From assembly GCA_958496175.1 (NCBI GenBank), contig OY292278.1:11532001-11596000 (forward strand): 64,000 nucleotides of DNA, given 5' to 3'. The notes under the pieces are model-generated. The model was given only the letters and a program-made list of their open reading frames with translations, ran no database searches and was not told where the DNA came from. The stretch comes from Sisyra terminalis (taxonomy: Eukaryota; Arthropoda; Insecta; Neuroptera; Sisyridae). The translations under genes were made by a program, and so were the position numbers. Position 1 is the first letter of the stretch. Every line of letters begins with the position of its first letter. Positions 23,270 to 34,476 of the stretch are shown piece after piece.

Positions 23270-23350
23270 CTTTAACAGCGTTCAATTTGTTGCCCACCAT
23301 TTGCTTTGCAACGAAGGCCGCCATTTTTCCTTTTTTTCGACGTTAACTGC
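23268..23350 (-). other. cpx: Exon boundaries of the complexin exon (acceptor and donor)
   Basis: On the minus strand a T-rich tract TTTTTTTATTTTGTTGCAG ends at 23347 and the exon starts at 23346. It carries 22 nt of 5' UTR (TTAACGTCG, an A-run and GGAAAA) before the ATG. The donor GTACGT starts at 23269. An acceptor ahead of the start codon means at least one non-coding 5' exon lies further up on the minus strand (coordinate above 23350). I could not identify it. Confidence 0.75.
23270..23324 (-). CDS. cpx: Complexin, first coding exon (partial)
   Basis: The exon encodes MAAFVAKQMVGNKLNAVK plus the first base of a glycine codon. Complexin is a small cytosolic protein at presynaptic terminals. 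It binds the assembled SNARE complex, clamps spontaneous vesicle fusion and promotes calcium-triggered release. Insect complexins start MAAFIAKQMVGNQLSAVKG, and this differs only by conservative changes. The coding part ends AAA G followed by GTACGT, a strong donor, and the split glycine codon agrees with the family. The ATG is 22 nt after an acceptor. The accessory and central SNARE-binding helices and the CaaX-type tail must lie in later exons. None was seen between here and position 1, so the intron probably exceeds 23 kb. G+C here is near 50 percent, far above its surroundings. The gene is identified from 18 residues plus the splice structure. Confidence 0.85.
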
Positions 23351-23726
23351 AACAAAATAAAAAAACAAATCAATTCAATTATACTCCATGCTGTGGCAAA
23401 CTCAAAGAAATATCTTGTTAAAATAAATTTAATCTTAAATTTTAGAAACTGTAAGTTTCTTCACCCAGCGTAATTGTTGCAACTATGTACGTTTTAGCGT
23501 TAAAATTCGGAAATTAAATTAGCTTTTAAGGATGTTATGGAGATACAATCGAAGACAAAAGTACATAAAGTTAGAAATTTATAAATAATTACGACGTACA
23601 GCATACCATGAGACTAATAAATAGGTCGATTCTTTAAGACCTATATATAGATTAAGAGAAAATCGGAAATTTCACAAAAAAATTTAAACTAAATAAGAAA
23701 AAACAAAAAATATAGAAAGTTTGTGT
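23351..23726. other. Presumed 5'-UTR intron of complexin
   Basis: A/T-rich, with no repeat or exon recognised. Confidence 0.4.
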
Positions 23727-24018
23727 ATACAATATACAGAATATGTTGCGGTCCAATTTATGTAGTATAATTTAATATAATAATATATAAAAATCATACC
23801 ATAAACATAAATTTGAACAGAAGTTCAAACAAAAATATTCGTGACATATTGCCCAGATACGTATTTTGATTGCCAAGCAATCTTTCTCAGTAGTCATCAA
23901 GTAGTTTAGATCACTCCGTAACTGCTTTGAAATGATTAGTGAATATATTATTATATTAAATTATACTACATAAATTGGACCGTAATATATTCTATATATT
24001 GTATACACAGTATAACTG
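23727..24018. mobile_element. PLE-type terminal repeat pair, family B, with shortened centre
   Basis: The left part has ATATGTTGCGGTCCAATTTA, GAACAGAAGTTC and the hammerhead region. The right part is an inverted copy of only the outer end, TACTACATAAATTGGACCG to GTATACACAGTATAACTG. The structure matches 2297-2790 with most of the second half deleted. It lies about 400 bp from the complexin exon on its 5' side. Confidence 0.65.
23853..23893 (-). ncRNA. Decayed hammerhead motif (family B)
   Basis: Minus strand: CTA, CTGAGAA (core base changed), GATTGC-TTG-GCAATC (stem II intact), CAAAA in place of GAAA, TACGTAT, C, TGG. Two invariant positions are lost, so it is probably inactive. Confidence 0.45.
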
Positions 24019-24207
24019 TTCAAAGTAAGCGAAAAAATCTTATTTTGATTATAGAAAGTTTTTTACAAACTTTTAGGACTGAATATGCTTTGATTTAAAT
24101 TTTACAAGTCGATTAAATTATAATGAAACATTAAATTAGCATGTTTTAATGACAGTAATAACCACAAAATATAAATTAAATTATTATTGCAATATAACAT
24201 AAAATAA

Positions 24208-25452
24208 CTAGCAGAACCCGGAAGACGTTGTTCAGTCAATATATATTATAATTGTTATAAATAAATCACTTGAATTAAAAATATATTCCTGGAACAATAA
24301 AAACCCCTCCTTTGGCAACTCGTAACATTTCTTGCTTTCCCTTTTATAACTTACTTTCAAGATATACATTTTTCAATTCAATTTTGAGAAAATTTGCAAT
24401 AGGTACCTCTAAAATCACTACACGATTATAAAAATGAAGTATTGATATTTAGTGGTAATTGTATAGACTATTGAAAATGCCGCTTTTTGCGATCGCAGGT
24501 ATACTTATAAAAAATATTCACAGATAAAAATGTTAACAAAGTATCCAAATTTGGTATGGAGAATTTGAAATTTATAACATTAATGGTGACCAATAGAGTT
24601 AGGATACATTTCCGAAATGGCCTGCAATATCATTTGGATTGGCCACACCTGATTTAAAATATGCTGATTTTTTGATACCTTAAAAACCACATAGATATTT
24701 AATTATAGAGTTTAATTAAAATGTAACTTAAGGGTATCTATTAATTTATTTCAATCAGCCTTCATCTAAATGCTACTTTTATTATTAATAAATAAACGTA
24801 AATACTAAATAGGTACCCTTTTTGCTGAAAAAAAATTTGTTGAACTTAATTACAAAGTTTCGATCAAATCAAGAAAGCTGTCTATAAATTAGAACCAAAA
24901 GTAAAACCAGAATAAAGTATTGGTACTACTATTAAAATTGGACTTATTTGTGACCCTTATAGCCGAAACACAAAGATTTACTAGAAAACAAAATATTATC
25001 AAAATTGATTAACCTGTTCTAGAATTGTACGATAGAATTCAGGCAGACAAATATTTAGGTTCGAATTTATCAATCTTTGTTCCACAATGATCAATATTAT
25101 GAGCGAAACGTAAAATTCCAAACAGTTGTAAAATTGCACATAATTCAACTCTGAACTTGAGATATGAAATAACATAGTAAAAGTTTGAAGGCCAAAATGT
25201 GTGTAAATGTAAATACAAATGACAACAAATAATAAATAACTCAAACTGGTTCCAAATTCCTTAAACAACATATTTCAACCTGAAATTTTGGCCTTCAAGC
25301 TATTACTACGTTATTTTATATCATCAGTTGAAAGTAGATTGCATTCCATACTAGCTAACAATTAAACTGGTTTTGCACTTAACGTTTAGAATCCATACTG
25401 ACATAAGTCCTAACAAAAATAAATAGTACTTAAATATACATATTATTCTTTA
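24208..25452 (-). mobile_element. Helitron-like 3' end and unresolved flank
   Basis: Read on the minus strand the sequence ends GTCTTCCGGGTTCTGCTAG followed by T. CTAG|T termini with a short GC-richer stem-loop just upstream are the Helitron 3' signature. The other end was not found. The interior is A/T-rich without an ORF, and the extent is a guess up to the next element. Confidence 0.35.
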
Positions 25453-26090
25453 CTAGCTGATGCCTGCAACTTCGTCTGCATGACGTCAATAATGGTATTA
25501 TTTTCTGTTGAAATTTCCTTATATTAGATTTATACATCAGAAATTCAAATCTTATGAAAAACGTACTCGAATAAAAAATTAATATTTTAACACCTTTAAA
25601 TAGGGCCACTTTATCAAATGTGGATTTTTTTTAGAAAAAGTTACTATAAATATTCTTTAAATTAATAGAAAATAGCAGATGAGACTCTACATGATTATTT
25701 AAACTGATATTTTTTACACCTTACGCGTATGATACATGCTTACTATATATTTACTCATCTGCTAATCAATCAGCTATGCATGAATAAAATATTTTATAAG
25801 ATGTATAAGTCAGCCATAAGTTGAAATATGACTTAAGATAGACTAAAAGAAAAATATTTCAAAATTCCCCATATTTTAAATGGATATATTATCTTGAAAT
25901 GGTGAAATTGGATCTTAAATCCAAAAACAGAGTTCTAGTTTTTTTTTTTAAATTAGTAGAATTTCCAGACACCTGCTCCAATTCCCGAATAAATGTTTCT
26001 CCCAGAACCACTACTCAGCTGGGCACAACCTCAAATATGAATTTTTTACAATTTTATGATACCAAATTCCCGAAAATCATGATCTCATAA
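25453..26090 (-). mobile_element. Helitron-like element, 3' part
   Basis: The minus strand ends GCAGACGAAGTTGCAGGCAT then CAGCTAG|T, related to the bounded copy at 29653. Further in, CCCGAATAAATGTTTCTC and CACTACTCAG match CCCGAATGAACCTTTTTCTC and CACTACTACA of that copy. The 5' end was not located. Confidence 0.5.
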
Positions 26091-27159
26091 TCATATACGA
26101 ATAATTATACCATTAATCGTATTATATATTTAACCACTACATAACGAAACATGTATATTAATAATATTTGAATTTTATACAATGAAACTATATGGAATTA
26201 ACTCGAACTCACCACATACGATTAACGTATCTATACGTCATGAAAGATGTATAAAACTCAAATTGTTTCGACACGTATTTTTAGTTTCATTTATCGTTAT
26301 AAATTGCCAGACTTAACAATCTCAAAAAACCAACCGCTTTTAAAAATAACGGTAGTTCTCTGTCGGTAGGGACCACTAACTTTTGTGTACAAAATTGTTG
26401 GGAACTATTTTTTTTAGTTCAAGGAATTCAGAAGTTGTTTACAACTATAAGGTTCATAATTTGAAATTGTAAGCTTTTAACTTATGGAAGTTAATAATTA
26501 TAAACGTAGCTCTATATTTCCCAGATATACATTTAAAATTATACCTAAATTTTTACTTCGCCATGGTTGGGAAACCCCGGTTCAATTCATATAGGAATAT
26601 TCTAATATTTTGCGACATATCGGCAATACTTATGATACGTATTGTAGACGATATAAACACTCAATTTTATTCTTGATCATTTGATTTCAAACAATTCCAA
26701 ATATGTAATCTAAACGATTGATATACTAATAATTTAATTCTTTTAGTATAAAATTGCATTTGGCGCATCGTTAACAACAATAGAAACGTCTTGCATTTGA
26801 AAATTTTTGTTTGTAAAATAAAATATAAGTCAAATAAAAATAAAATTGACCTTCCTACGATAATTTAAAGATTTACTATTTTACTATGAAAATAAAAGGT
26901 GCGCAAATAAATGCAGGTATTCCAAGTAGCCAAATTGCCTATACGTTGACCGAAAAACATATAAAGGTTGTATCGAAAGCTCAGCTTTTTTTTAAAATAT
27001 CGCCTCTCGAAAACGTCGCTATCTCTTATACAAATACACTAAATATGATACGGAAACTTCAAATTTTGTCAAAAAAAAGAAATAATTAAAAATACGACTT
27101 GTATTATTTTCATCATTTACGCTATAAGGTGGCATTCGTTTTTACAAGTGGTTAGCAAA
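26091..27159. other. AT-rich non-coding DNA, possibly the rest of a Helitron-like element
   Basis: No terminus or gene was recognised. Confidence 0.3.
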
Positions 27160-27332
27160 CAGTGGAGTAGCTACTTAGGGGCTAGGCGGAGCAGTGCCCC
27201 GGGGCTCTCAAGCTAAGGGGGCCCTCGAATCCTTACCAGAAATCTCGATCGAACTGAACTTTTGGAAATTCAGTTGGAACTTTACTCAATGCGATATTAA
27301 ACTTTAATATCGCATTTTCAACAAACAACAAC

Positions 27333-27725
27333 ATGATGAAAATTCTCAAACCATTGGAGAACAATCAAATTACAACGGAAAATAAGACCGGAATATATAA
27401 AATTAAATGTGGTTCCTGTGAAAAATTCAACATTGGCCAAACTGGTAGATCTTTCAGAACAAGATATAAGGAACATACACCCCAGGAACCCACTTCAATA
27501 ACAACTTCAAATTTTACAAAACACCTTTATGACGAAAATCATCAATGCTTAAATTTCGAAACAAATTTTAAGCCATTACATATTCGCAAGAAAGGATCAC
27601 ATATGAACACCCTAGAAGAATATGAAATATACAAAGCACACAAACTAGATCCAAATAACATCCTTAACGACAAATTATATAAAACAAACAACCTATATGA
27701 AATTTGTTTAAAATTGACAAAATAA
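27333..27725 (+). CDS. GIY-YIG endonuclease domain of a Penelope-like retroelement (partial)
   Basis: This 130-residue open frame holds the C-terminal endonuclease of a PLE polyprotein, which nicks target DNA to prime reverse transcription. GIYKI is at residues 20-24, C26 and C29 form the CxxC of the PLE zinc-finger-like insert, and NIGQTGRSF (33-41) stands for YIGQTGR with Y changed to N. RTRYKEH follows at 42-48, then NFTKHLYDENH with the paired histidines, and a helix with EEYEIYKAH. The frame is uninterrupted to its stop, but the reverse transcriptase upstream is missing, so the copy is truncated and defective. The ATG is internal to the original protein and not a true start. Less complete copies are at 42369-42795 and 43056-44160. 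Confidence 0.88.
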   Translation: MMKILKPLENNQITTENKTGIYKIKCGSCEKFNIGQTGRSFRTRYKEHTPQEPTSITTSNFTKHLYDENHQCLNFETNFKPLHIRKKGSHMNTLEEYEIYKAHKLDPNNILNDKLYKTNNLYEICLKLTK

Positions 27726-27740
27726 TAATTATTATTATTA

Positions 27741-27789
27741 TTATTACCTGATGATGACAGTCAAAAACTGTCGAAGCGCGTTGTAATAA
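27741..27789 (+). ncRNA. Hammerhead ribozyme motif (PLE family D)
   Basis: TTATTAC (stem I), CTGATGA, a T, GACAG-TCAAAAA-CTGTC (stem II), GAAG (GAAA changed at its last base), CGCGT as minimal stem III, T at the cleavage position, GTAATAA (stem I, 7 pairs). One core base is altered, so activity is doubtful. It lies 16 bp after the endonuclease stop codon, which ties this hammerhead family to the PLE. Confidence 0.65.
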
Positions 27790-28200
27790 AATAATTTTTA
27801 ATTGAATCTCAAAGACATATATAAATATATTATTATCCGTTATTTAGTTAGTTGGTAGGCCCGACCTTTATATAATAAACCCATGAATTTTCTCTTTTTC
27901 GTTTTATTAGCCACACCTACACCAAGTATTAATTGTAATTTATGTTGTTACTGTATAATATTTTTATTCCCTACCCTGCAGTGCACAAAAAAGAGCTTAA
28001 GTAGCTTAGCATTTTTAAAGTGTTTGTAAATTTCTTATTTTAATTTGATAAAACCTAATCAGCTTACATAGTAGTGGGGCCCCATTTTTTAATTTGCCTC
28101 AGGGCCCTTGGTTACCTAGCTACGCCACTGTTAGCAAACCGATAAAACACCTATTTTAAAAATATTTTTACTCTAAGCCCTAAATATATTACTATTTTTT

Positions 28201-28330
28201 TTTTTGACCAACCTTTTGGGTTTTATTAACAACAATTTTGAAGAAAAATTGAACAGTGATATGTGGAAATTGAACCCAAGTCCTTTATATAAGATGTGCA
28301 GGTGTTATGTAACCAGGGTATCATTAAAAT
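28201..28330 (-). repeat. tRNA-like, SINE-like module
   Basis: On the minus strand, CTGGTTACATAACACCTGCA is followed by GACTTGGGTTCAATTTCC, like degenerate pol III A and B boxes, then CAAAATTGTTGTTAATAA. A similar order occurs at 57108-57225. It may be a decayed tRNA-derived SINE. No intact tRNA fold was found. Confidence 0.35.
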
Positions 28331-29652
28331 TGGCAAATCAATAATGAATGTATATAAAAATATGTATTTTTAGAAAAGACAATTGTTACACTTTAAAACA
28401 ATTACCAATGCTAATTCTTATTAGCTTCTTATATTTTACCTTTTAATTATTAGTTTAAATTACACAGTTTAAGGAAACTTTTAAGAAATCTTTCCAATAT
28501 TTGTAATTATTATTTCTTTCATCCCTCACCTTTACGAAGAAAAGGCCTTATTATTATTCTGTTATGATATTAAAGGCTGCAGTGAGTTAAAGTATTGCAT
28601 GTTAATGTAATAATAAATTTTATAGAAATCGGTTTATCAGTTTTTTAGTTAAAAGAAGATATACCAATAGACTTTTTGAGTAATATACAATATACCAATA
28701 AATTTTTGAGTCAAGAAAAGCTTGCACGTTTTCATATGGTTCATACTTGTATCAATAACTTTAAGCTTATAAAACGATTTAACAATCTCAATAATAAATC
28801 TTATTATCATGAAATTGAATTTATTTTACTTGCAATTATTTTCGTTCGGAAAATCTCTAAGTTTTCCAAGAAAGAAACATCAGAAAATATAATGAATATA
28901 AAAAAGGAAAAAGCTCAAATCCCTTGGCTTATACGAAGTAAATATGAACCACATTCATTTCTCGTGCAAGTATCACATGAATGTAGAAATGAGTGACTTC
29001 AAGATGTTCTTTTTGAAATCTCAACGGGACAAATTCTGACCACGACTGCAACAATAAAACCTGACAGTAATCCAATATTATGCCGTACATTGTTTGCAAA
29101 ACAAAGTCAACAAAACGCAATGTGCCAATATTGACTCTTAATTCTACACATAATAATGTACATCAACAATCAACTTGCTATGTATACAAGAAAAAGAAGC
29201 TTTTCTTTTTTTATATAAATCTCTGCTTTGACTAAAGTTTTAAATTTTCAAATGAAAAAATTGGGGATGAAGAGACGTAAAAGGGCTTTATTATTTAATA
29301 AAGTATCAATTTTTATTTTTGCCAAGTTTTCAAATGGAAAAATACGTTGTATAAATTGAAACCAATTTCGTTATATTTTTAAATTGAATTCCAACTCTGA
29401 CATATGTGGCCAAATGTATATAGGCAAAAGCTCTCGTTTCCCTCTCTCAATCTAATGTGCAGCTTTTTCTCTGAGTAAAAATATAAAGAATAAAATCGTA
29501 CACATAATCCATTTGCAGCGAAACTTGAACGAAGAACATTGATGTGACAAAAAAGATAAAAACAACCCCAATCAAACTCCATTAAATTTATTGACAAATC
29601 CAAAAACGTTTATTTCAAATTAAAAAAACATTTTTATTGACCATATTTGTTA
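28331..29652. other. AT-rich non-coding DNA
   Basis: Nothing was recognised. A plus-strand frame at 28676-28996 has no known domain. Confidence 0.4.
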
Positions 29653-31277
29653 CTAGCTGATCCCCGCGACTTCGTCTGCGTAACGTAGGTGTCGTTTATA
29701 TTTTCTTTTTAGATTTGCTATTTGTAGTGGTATATGAAAATTTTTATTTTTCTTATTTGTTTTACGAAAACATAATCATACCTGAAAACACTATTTTGTC
29801 GACTTTAAAAAGACACATTTAATCAACTGTTGCTTAGAATAAAATAGTTGTGTGTAGTGATCAATTAATTTTCAAAAAATATTTATAAATATCTAAAAAG
29901 AGTATGGTCTATTCCGTATACCAACGGTAGGTATACCTACCGTGAACCAAATAATCCATAAATCAATCAATAAAATATCATAAACTTCAATAAAGTCGGT
30001 CTTAATAATGACTTAAAACAGTAAAAAGTTATTAAAACACTCGCGTCTAAATAACAGAAGTAAAGGGTCTAGATTTCGAATATTAGTTGAAATTCCATTT
30101 CATTGTCTCGACTCCCGAATGAACCTTTTTCTCAAAACTATTTCACTACTACAATGTACAAAACTACCGCGAAATTAAAATATGTTCAATTCCACGAAAC
30201 CCAGTTCCTCCATAATCAAGTATAACCATTGAGAATCTATGCATTTATCATTAAAATATCTGAATTTCAATTGTTGTCTACATATACTTTTTTTCTGTAT
30301 TAACATTTTCTTTTAATTCGCCGAATTTCTCGCTACTCGATATTCGCTCACTAATGTCATTATTTGTGAATAAATACGTTGTTCACTCTTTTAGAGGAGG
30401 AATTATCAAAGAACATTTTCTTATTATATAGCTGCATCGTATAAGGAAAAAAATTTCCAAATTTCATCGAAACAAATATGGATTTATATTGGAAAATACA
30501 ACGTAAAACGAAAAAAATTATGACAATTATTTTGATTATCATGACTAAAAAGCAATTCGATTTCGTACATTTGGACGTTGTACATACAAAATTGTTGGAA
30601 ATAGATAGAAATCGTGGAAGTTAATTCGAATATTTTATTTTCAATAACAATAATTGGTTTTCAAATTTTTCTAAATACCGAAGAAAAGTAAGTTTGGAAG
30701 ATTTTATATTTTAATTGATATAGAAATATATGACAAAAAATTGTTCCATTAATGTTAAATAATTGCTCCAGGTCACAATCATTGGTTTATAAAAATTAGA
30801 TTTTAAAAAGTTGATTGTTGAAAAATAAATAAAAATTAAAAACCGCCTCTTTGGTATTTGGTATAAATACCTAATACATAAACTTTCATACTAATTAAAT
30901 GAAATGACGTTATATAAAATGCTGTTATTAAAATGATATAACCAAAACAGAAACTTATTATTAATTAATTATTTATTTATTAATTACACTTTTAAATTCA
31001 AAATTTCGATTGTTGATTGTTCAATTGCAGCAATACTTTATTTTGCTAAAATAAAAGTAGCCTTAGTTACTCCTTATTACATCAGCTACCTGCCAATAAA
31101 AGTCCCGTCAAAATCGGTTCAGCCATTTCAGAGATTAGCCGGAGCAAACAGACAGACAGAAAAAAAAATAAAAATGTTATTTTGGTTTATGTATCGTATA
31201 TACTCATATATTCATGTAGTAAAAGTGGTTAATTCAATATTACAAACAGACACTCTAATTTTATTTATAGGTATAGA
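29653..31277 (-). mobile_element. Helitron-like non-autonomous element, complete
   Basis: On the minus strand it begins A|TCTATACCTATAAATAAA at 31277 and ends GCAGACGAAGTCGC, GGGGATCAG, CTAG|T at 29653. A 5' TC, a 3' CTAG, a stem-loop (GCAGAC-GAA-GTCGC with one mismatch) about 9 bases before it, and insertion between A and T are the Helitron hallmarks. CTGTCTGTCTGT near the 5' end and ACCGATTTTGACGGGAC are usual in insect copies. There is no Rep/helicase ORF. Shorter relatives are at 25453, 56640 and 63190. Confidence 0.7.
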
Positions 31278-32140
31278 TTGTTAGGAATTAATTGACCTGT
31301 ACACCACCGAGCTTTGGATGGATAAGGATTTAAGGGTGGGTGGAAAAAGCAAAAGGATCATTAAATAAATAGTTGGAAATCTAGTTTTTCTTATTTATTA
31401 TTCTTTTTTGTCTTCGTTTGGTTTTACGGATATAAAGAAGTATTTTTTTATCGATCAAGTTTGCGACATAGGAAGCTTTACTTGTTTTAGATAAACTGGA
31501 TCGTTTTTTTTTCAACCCCTATCACACGTCAAATCCAAACTCTCATAATGTATAAAATGAAAAACAAGAATTAAATTCACTGTAGTTAAATCACTATGTC
31601 GAACAAAAGAGGCCAAACCCGAAAAAACGGTGAGTTTATAATATGAGGGTTGAATTTCATACGTCTGTATTTGTTTCCACATGGAAAATTTAGCCACCGA
31701 ACAAATGGTTTTAATTGATTTTATGAAAAATTTTATAACAAAGACTAAATTTCAGAATGAAGTTTTTAAGTTTATAAAGATTAAAATTGACTTTCATTAG
31801 GGATTATTCTATCATTGATAGGGTAAAAAAAGGTTTTATAAAAAAAAACATTCTCCTCTTAAATATATTTTTTAACATTTGCTTCCGTTTTTTGTCGTCA
31901 CTTAACAATTTCCAATTGTAATTCAATCCCTTCGATATTTATCGTCACTTCACCTCTACCATTTCTCACCCCCAAGCACTTATTATCTCTCTGTTAAAGA
32001 AATTCAAGAAATTTCACATTTACTTTGAAATATACACCGTCTACTACACAAAGTAATAATATATTCTTACAGTATATAAATGTTGTCTTATACTCACTTT
32101 AAATAAAATAGTAGTTATCTTCATGTTACAAGTGTAAACG
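31278..32140. other. AT-rich non-coding DNA
   Basis: Nothing was recognised. Confidence 0.4.
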
Positions 32141-33522
32141 TTAGGATGGATCAAAAAAATCAATTGTTTTTTTTTTTTCAAGTGACACGGAAAAATGGGT
32201 TGCTAGACACCTTAAAAAATTCTCACCAAGTATGAGCTCTTAATTTTAATAGAAAGATCCTCCGCATCGCAGTTTTGTATTTTTTTCTCAGTCCAATAGA
32301 AAAAAAATCATACCTCAACATTTATCGATTGTACAGAAAAATGTTCTGAGAGAATTTTTTATAAAATTTAATGCTCTACAAAATAGATATTCTATATTTT
32401 TTCCGTAGGCTTCACCATTTGAAAGATATTAAGGATTTAATTTTGATTATTTTAAGACAAATTTCATTTTTAATTATGAATTTTATAACTCGACAATAAA
32501 TGACTCTTATACAATGCGCAATACAAATTTTTGTTGGAAATAAACTGCTCTATAAAAATGGTTTCGTATGTTTTGGCGATTAAATTAACCGTTCAAAAGA
32601 TTCATCCTCAAACTTTCATGTGTACGGATTTTAAAAGTTTTTGATGAGATATTCGAAAAATTTCAATTTAATTTATAATTTTCATATAAATTTCATTTTT
32701 TGTCATTAATATAAGTATTATTTGAGTTTTATTTTATTTTAAATTGAAATAAAAAACTTTTTTATAACTAATTGGTCATTGTTTTTCTCTAATACTGAAA
32801 TATATCATAGTATATGTATAATAAAAACTTTACTTTTTTTATTAATAAATATTTAACTAAGCGATAAATAATGTACAATTTATTTTTTTTGAAATGGAGA
32901 CAAATATACTTAAGCATAAAAAAAAAACTTGAAAAATATTTTGAAGTTTCTCAGTTGCTAAAAACTAAAATTCGGGCAAATTTCAAAAATTATAAATTAA
33001 ATTGAAATTTTTCGAATATCTCATCAAAAACTCTTAAAACCCGTACACATGAAAGTTTGATGATGAATATCTTTTGAAGGGTTAATATAATCGCCAAAAC
33101 AAAAGAAACCATTTTTTGAGAGCAGTTAATTTCCAACAAAAATTTGTTTTGCGCATTATATAAGAGTCATTTATTGTCGAGTTATAGAATTCATAAACAA
33201 AAATGAAATTTGTCTTAAAATAATCAAAATTAAATCCTTAATATCTTTCAAATGGTGAGGCTTACGGAAAAAATATAAAATAACTTTTTTGTAGAACATT
33301 AAATTTCCTAAAAAATTGATTCAAAACATTTTTCTGTACAATCGATAAATGATGAGGTATGATTTTTTTTCCATTGGACTGAGAAAAAAATACAAAACTG
33401 CGATGCGGAGGATCTTTTTATTATAATTAAGAGCTCATACTTGGTGAGAATTTTTTTAAGGTGTCTAGAACCCAGTTTTTCGCGTCACTTGAAAAAAAAA
33501 TCGATTTTTTTGACCCATCCTA
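32141..33522. mobile_element. 1.38-kb foldback element, family FB-B
   Basis: The ends TAGGATGGATCAAAAAAATC and GATTTTTTTGACCCATCCTA are inverted repeats. The arms extend about 540 bp each, for example CTCCGCATCGCAGTTTTGTA against TACAAAACTGCGATGCGGAG, around a ~300-bp A/T-rich centre. TA may be the target duplication. The arms contain repeated modules (AATTTAATGCTCTACAAAA, TTATAACTCGACAATAAATG) that also occur in the FB-A and FB-C elements. No ORF. Confidence 0.85.
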
Positions 33523-34476
33523 GTAAACGTAATATTTATTCATTTATAACTAAAAATATACCAATGAAATACTAAAAAAAAAAAATGTCGATAAAAATGA
33601 GTAATTTGTTTAGGTTGTTTCTTTAGTAACAATTGAAACGTTTAAGCCATGATTTATTTAAGGGGTTGAAACGATTTCAGTCTATTACAATCGCAAATAA
33701 CAAAATCCCCTTTTCCATTTATTTATTTTAGCTATAAGTATGCATATAATAGATGATAGCGTATTATCCTTTTAATGAAGGGGGGTGGTTGATAAGTTTG
33801 AAACAATGGAACAATGCAAATGCGAAAAGTAAGCGCGGCTTTTGCTATTTAGTTTAAAATGTTCCAAATATGCTACATTGAAATACTACATTAAAACATA
33901 AATGCTTTTACGTGCATATACTCATTTATTCATCCATATAAATCGTAGAAAAATAGATAGGTGGAACATTTGAAAGAATTTACAAGGAATATAAACGAAC
34001 GTTTGAGTCTTGGGGATTTTTCAAGTGAATATAGAAGAAAGAAAATGATGAGGTGTAAATGAAACGAGGAATGGAGGCTGGCCAAGACTTGTGAGGCATA
34101 TTTTTTTCTTTTGCCTTCTTCATATTTTCTGTGTATATGTATATGGTAGTTTTCGTACTAATTACTTCTCTTTCCAGGGTTCTTTTCATAATTCCTGTCT
34201 GTAACGGAAGGGCATTCATATTCACTGTGTAATGGAGCCACGTAAATAAGAAAATGTGGTGCAGGAAAGAGTGTCTTGGTGATAAGTTGTCTGAAATGCG
34301 GGCGTTAAATTATCGAAATATTTGGATAAAATATGTATTGAAATTTTGGTTTAGATCTAGGATAAAATTTTATTTGGAAAATCATTCAATCAAAGGGATA
34401 GAAACAAAGCATGGTAATTTAATGGGATAGAATTAAAAAAGCAAATTATATGCATTCTTAATAAGAAATATAAAGC
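33523..34476. other. AT-rich non-coding DNA
   Basis: Nothing was recognised. About 33780-34260 is less A/T-biased. Confidence 0.4.

Larger units (their letters stand above)
27295..27840 (+). mobile_element. Penelope-like element, 5'-truncated 3' end (nested in hAT)
   Basis: Starting around CAATATCGCATTTTCAACAA-like sequence, it holds the GIY-YIG ORF, a (TTA)n tract and the terminal repeat with hammerhead motif. The start matches 42691 onward in the linker fragment copy. Reverse transcriptase is absent. Confidence 0.75.
27160..28130. mobile_element. hAT-type element with 8-bp target duplication, carrying a nested PLE
   Basis: The ends CAGTGGAGTAGCTACTTAGG and, inverted, CCTAGCTACGCCACTG are the CAGTGGCGTAGCTAGG hAT terminus. 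The host repeat TTAGCAAA lies directly outside both ends (27152-27159 and 28131-28138), a perfect 8-bp duplication that fixes the boundaries. Subterminal GGGGCCC-rich tracts occur at both ends. There is no hAT transposase. The middle (about 27295-27840) is a PLE 3' end, so the PLE inserted into this MITE-like element. Confidence 0.9.

Noticed and set aside
28676..28996. 106-codon plus-strand frame
   Set aside because: It is A/T-driven, lysine/isoleucine/asparagine-rich, and has no recognised motif.
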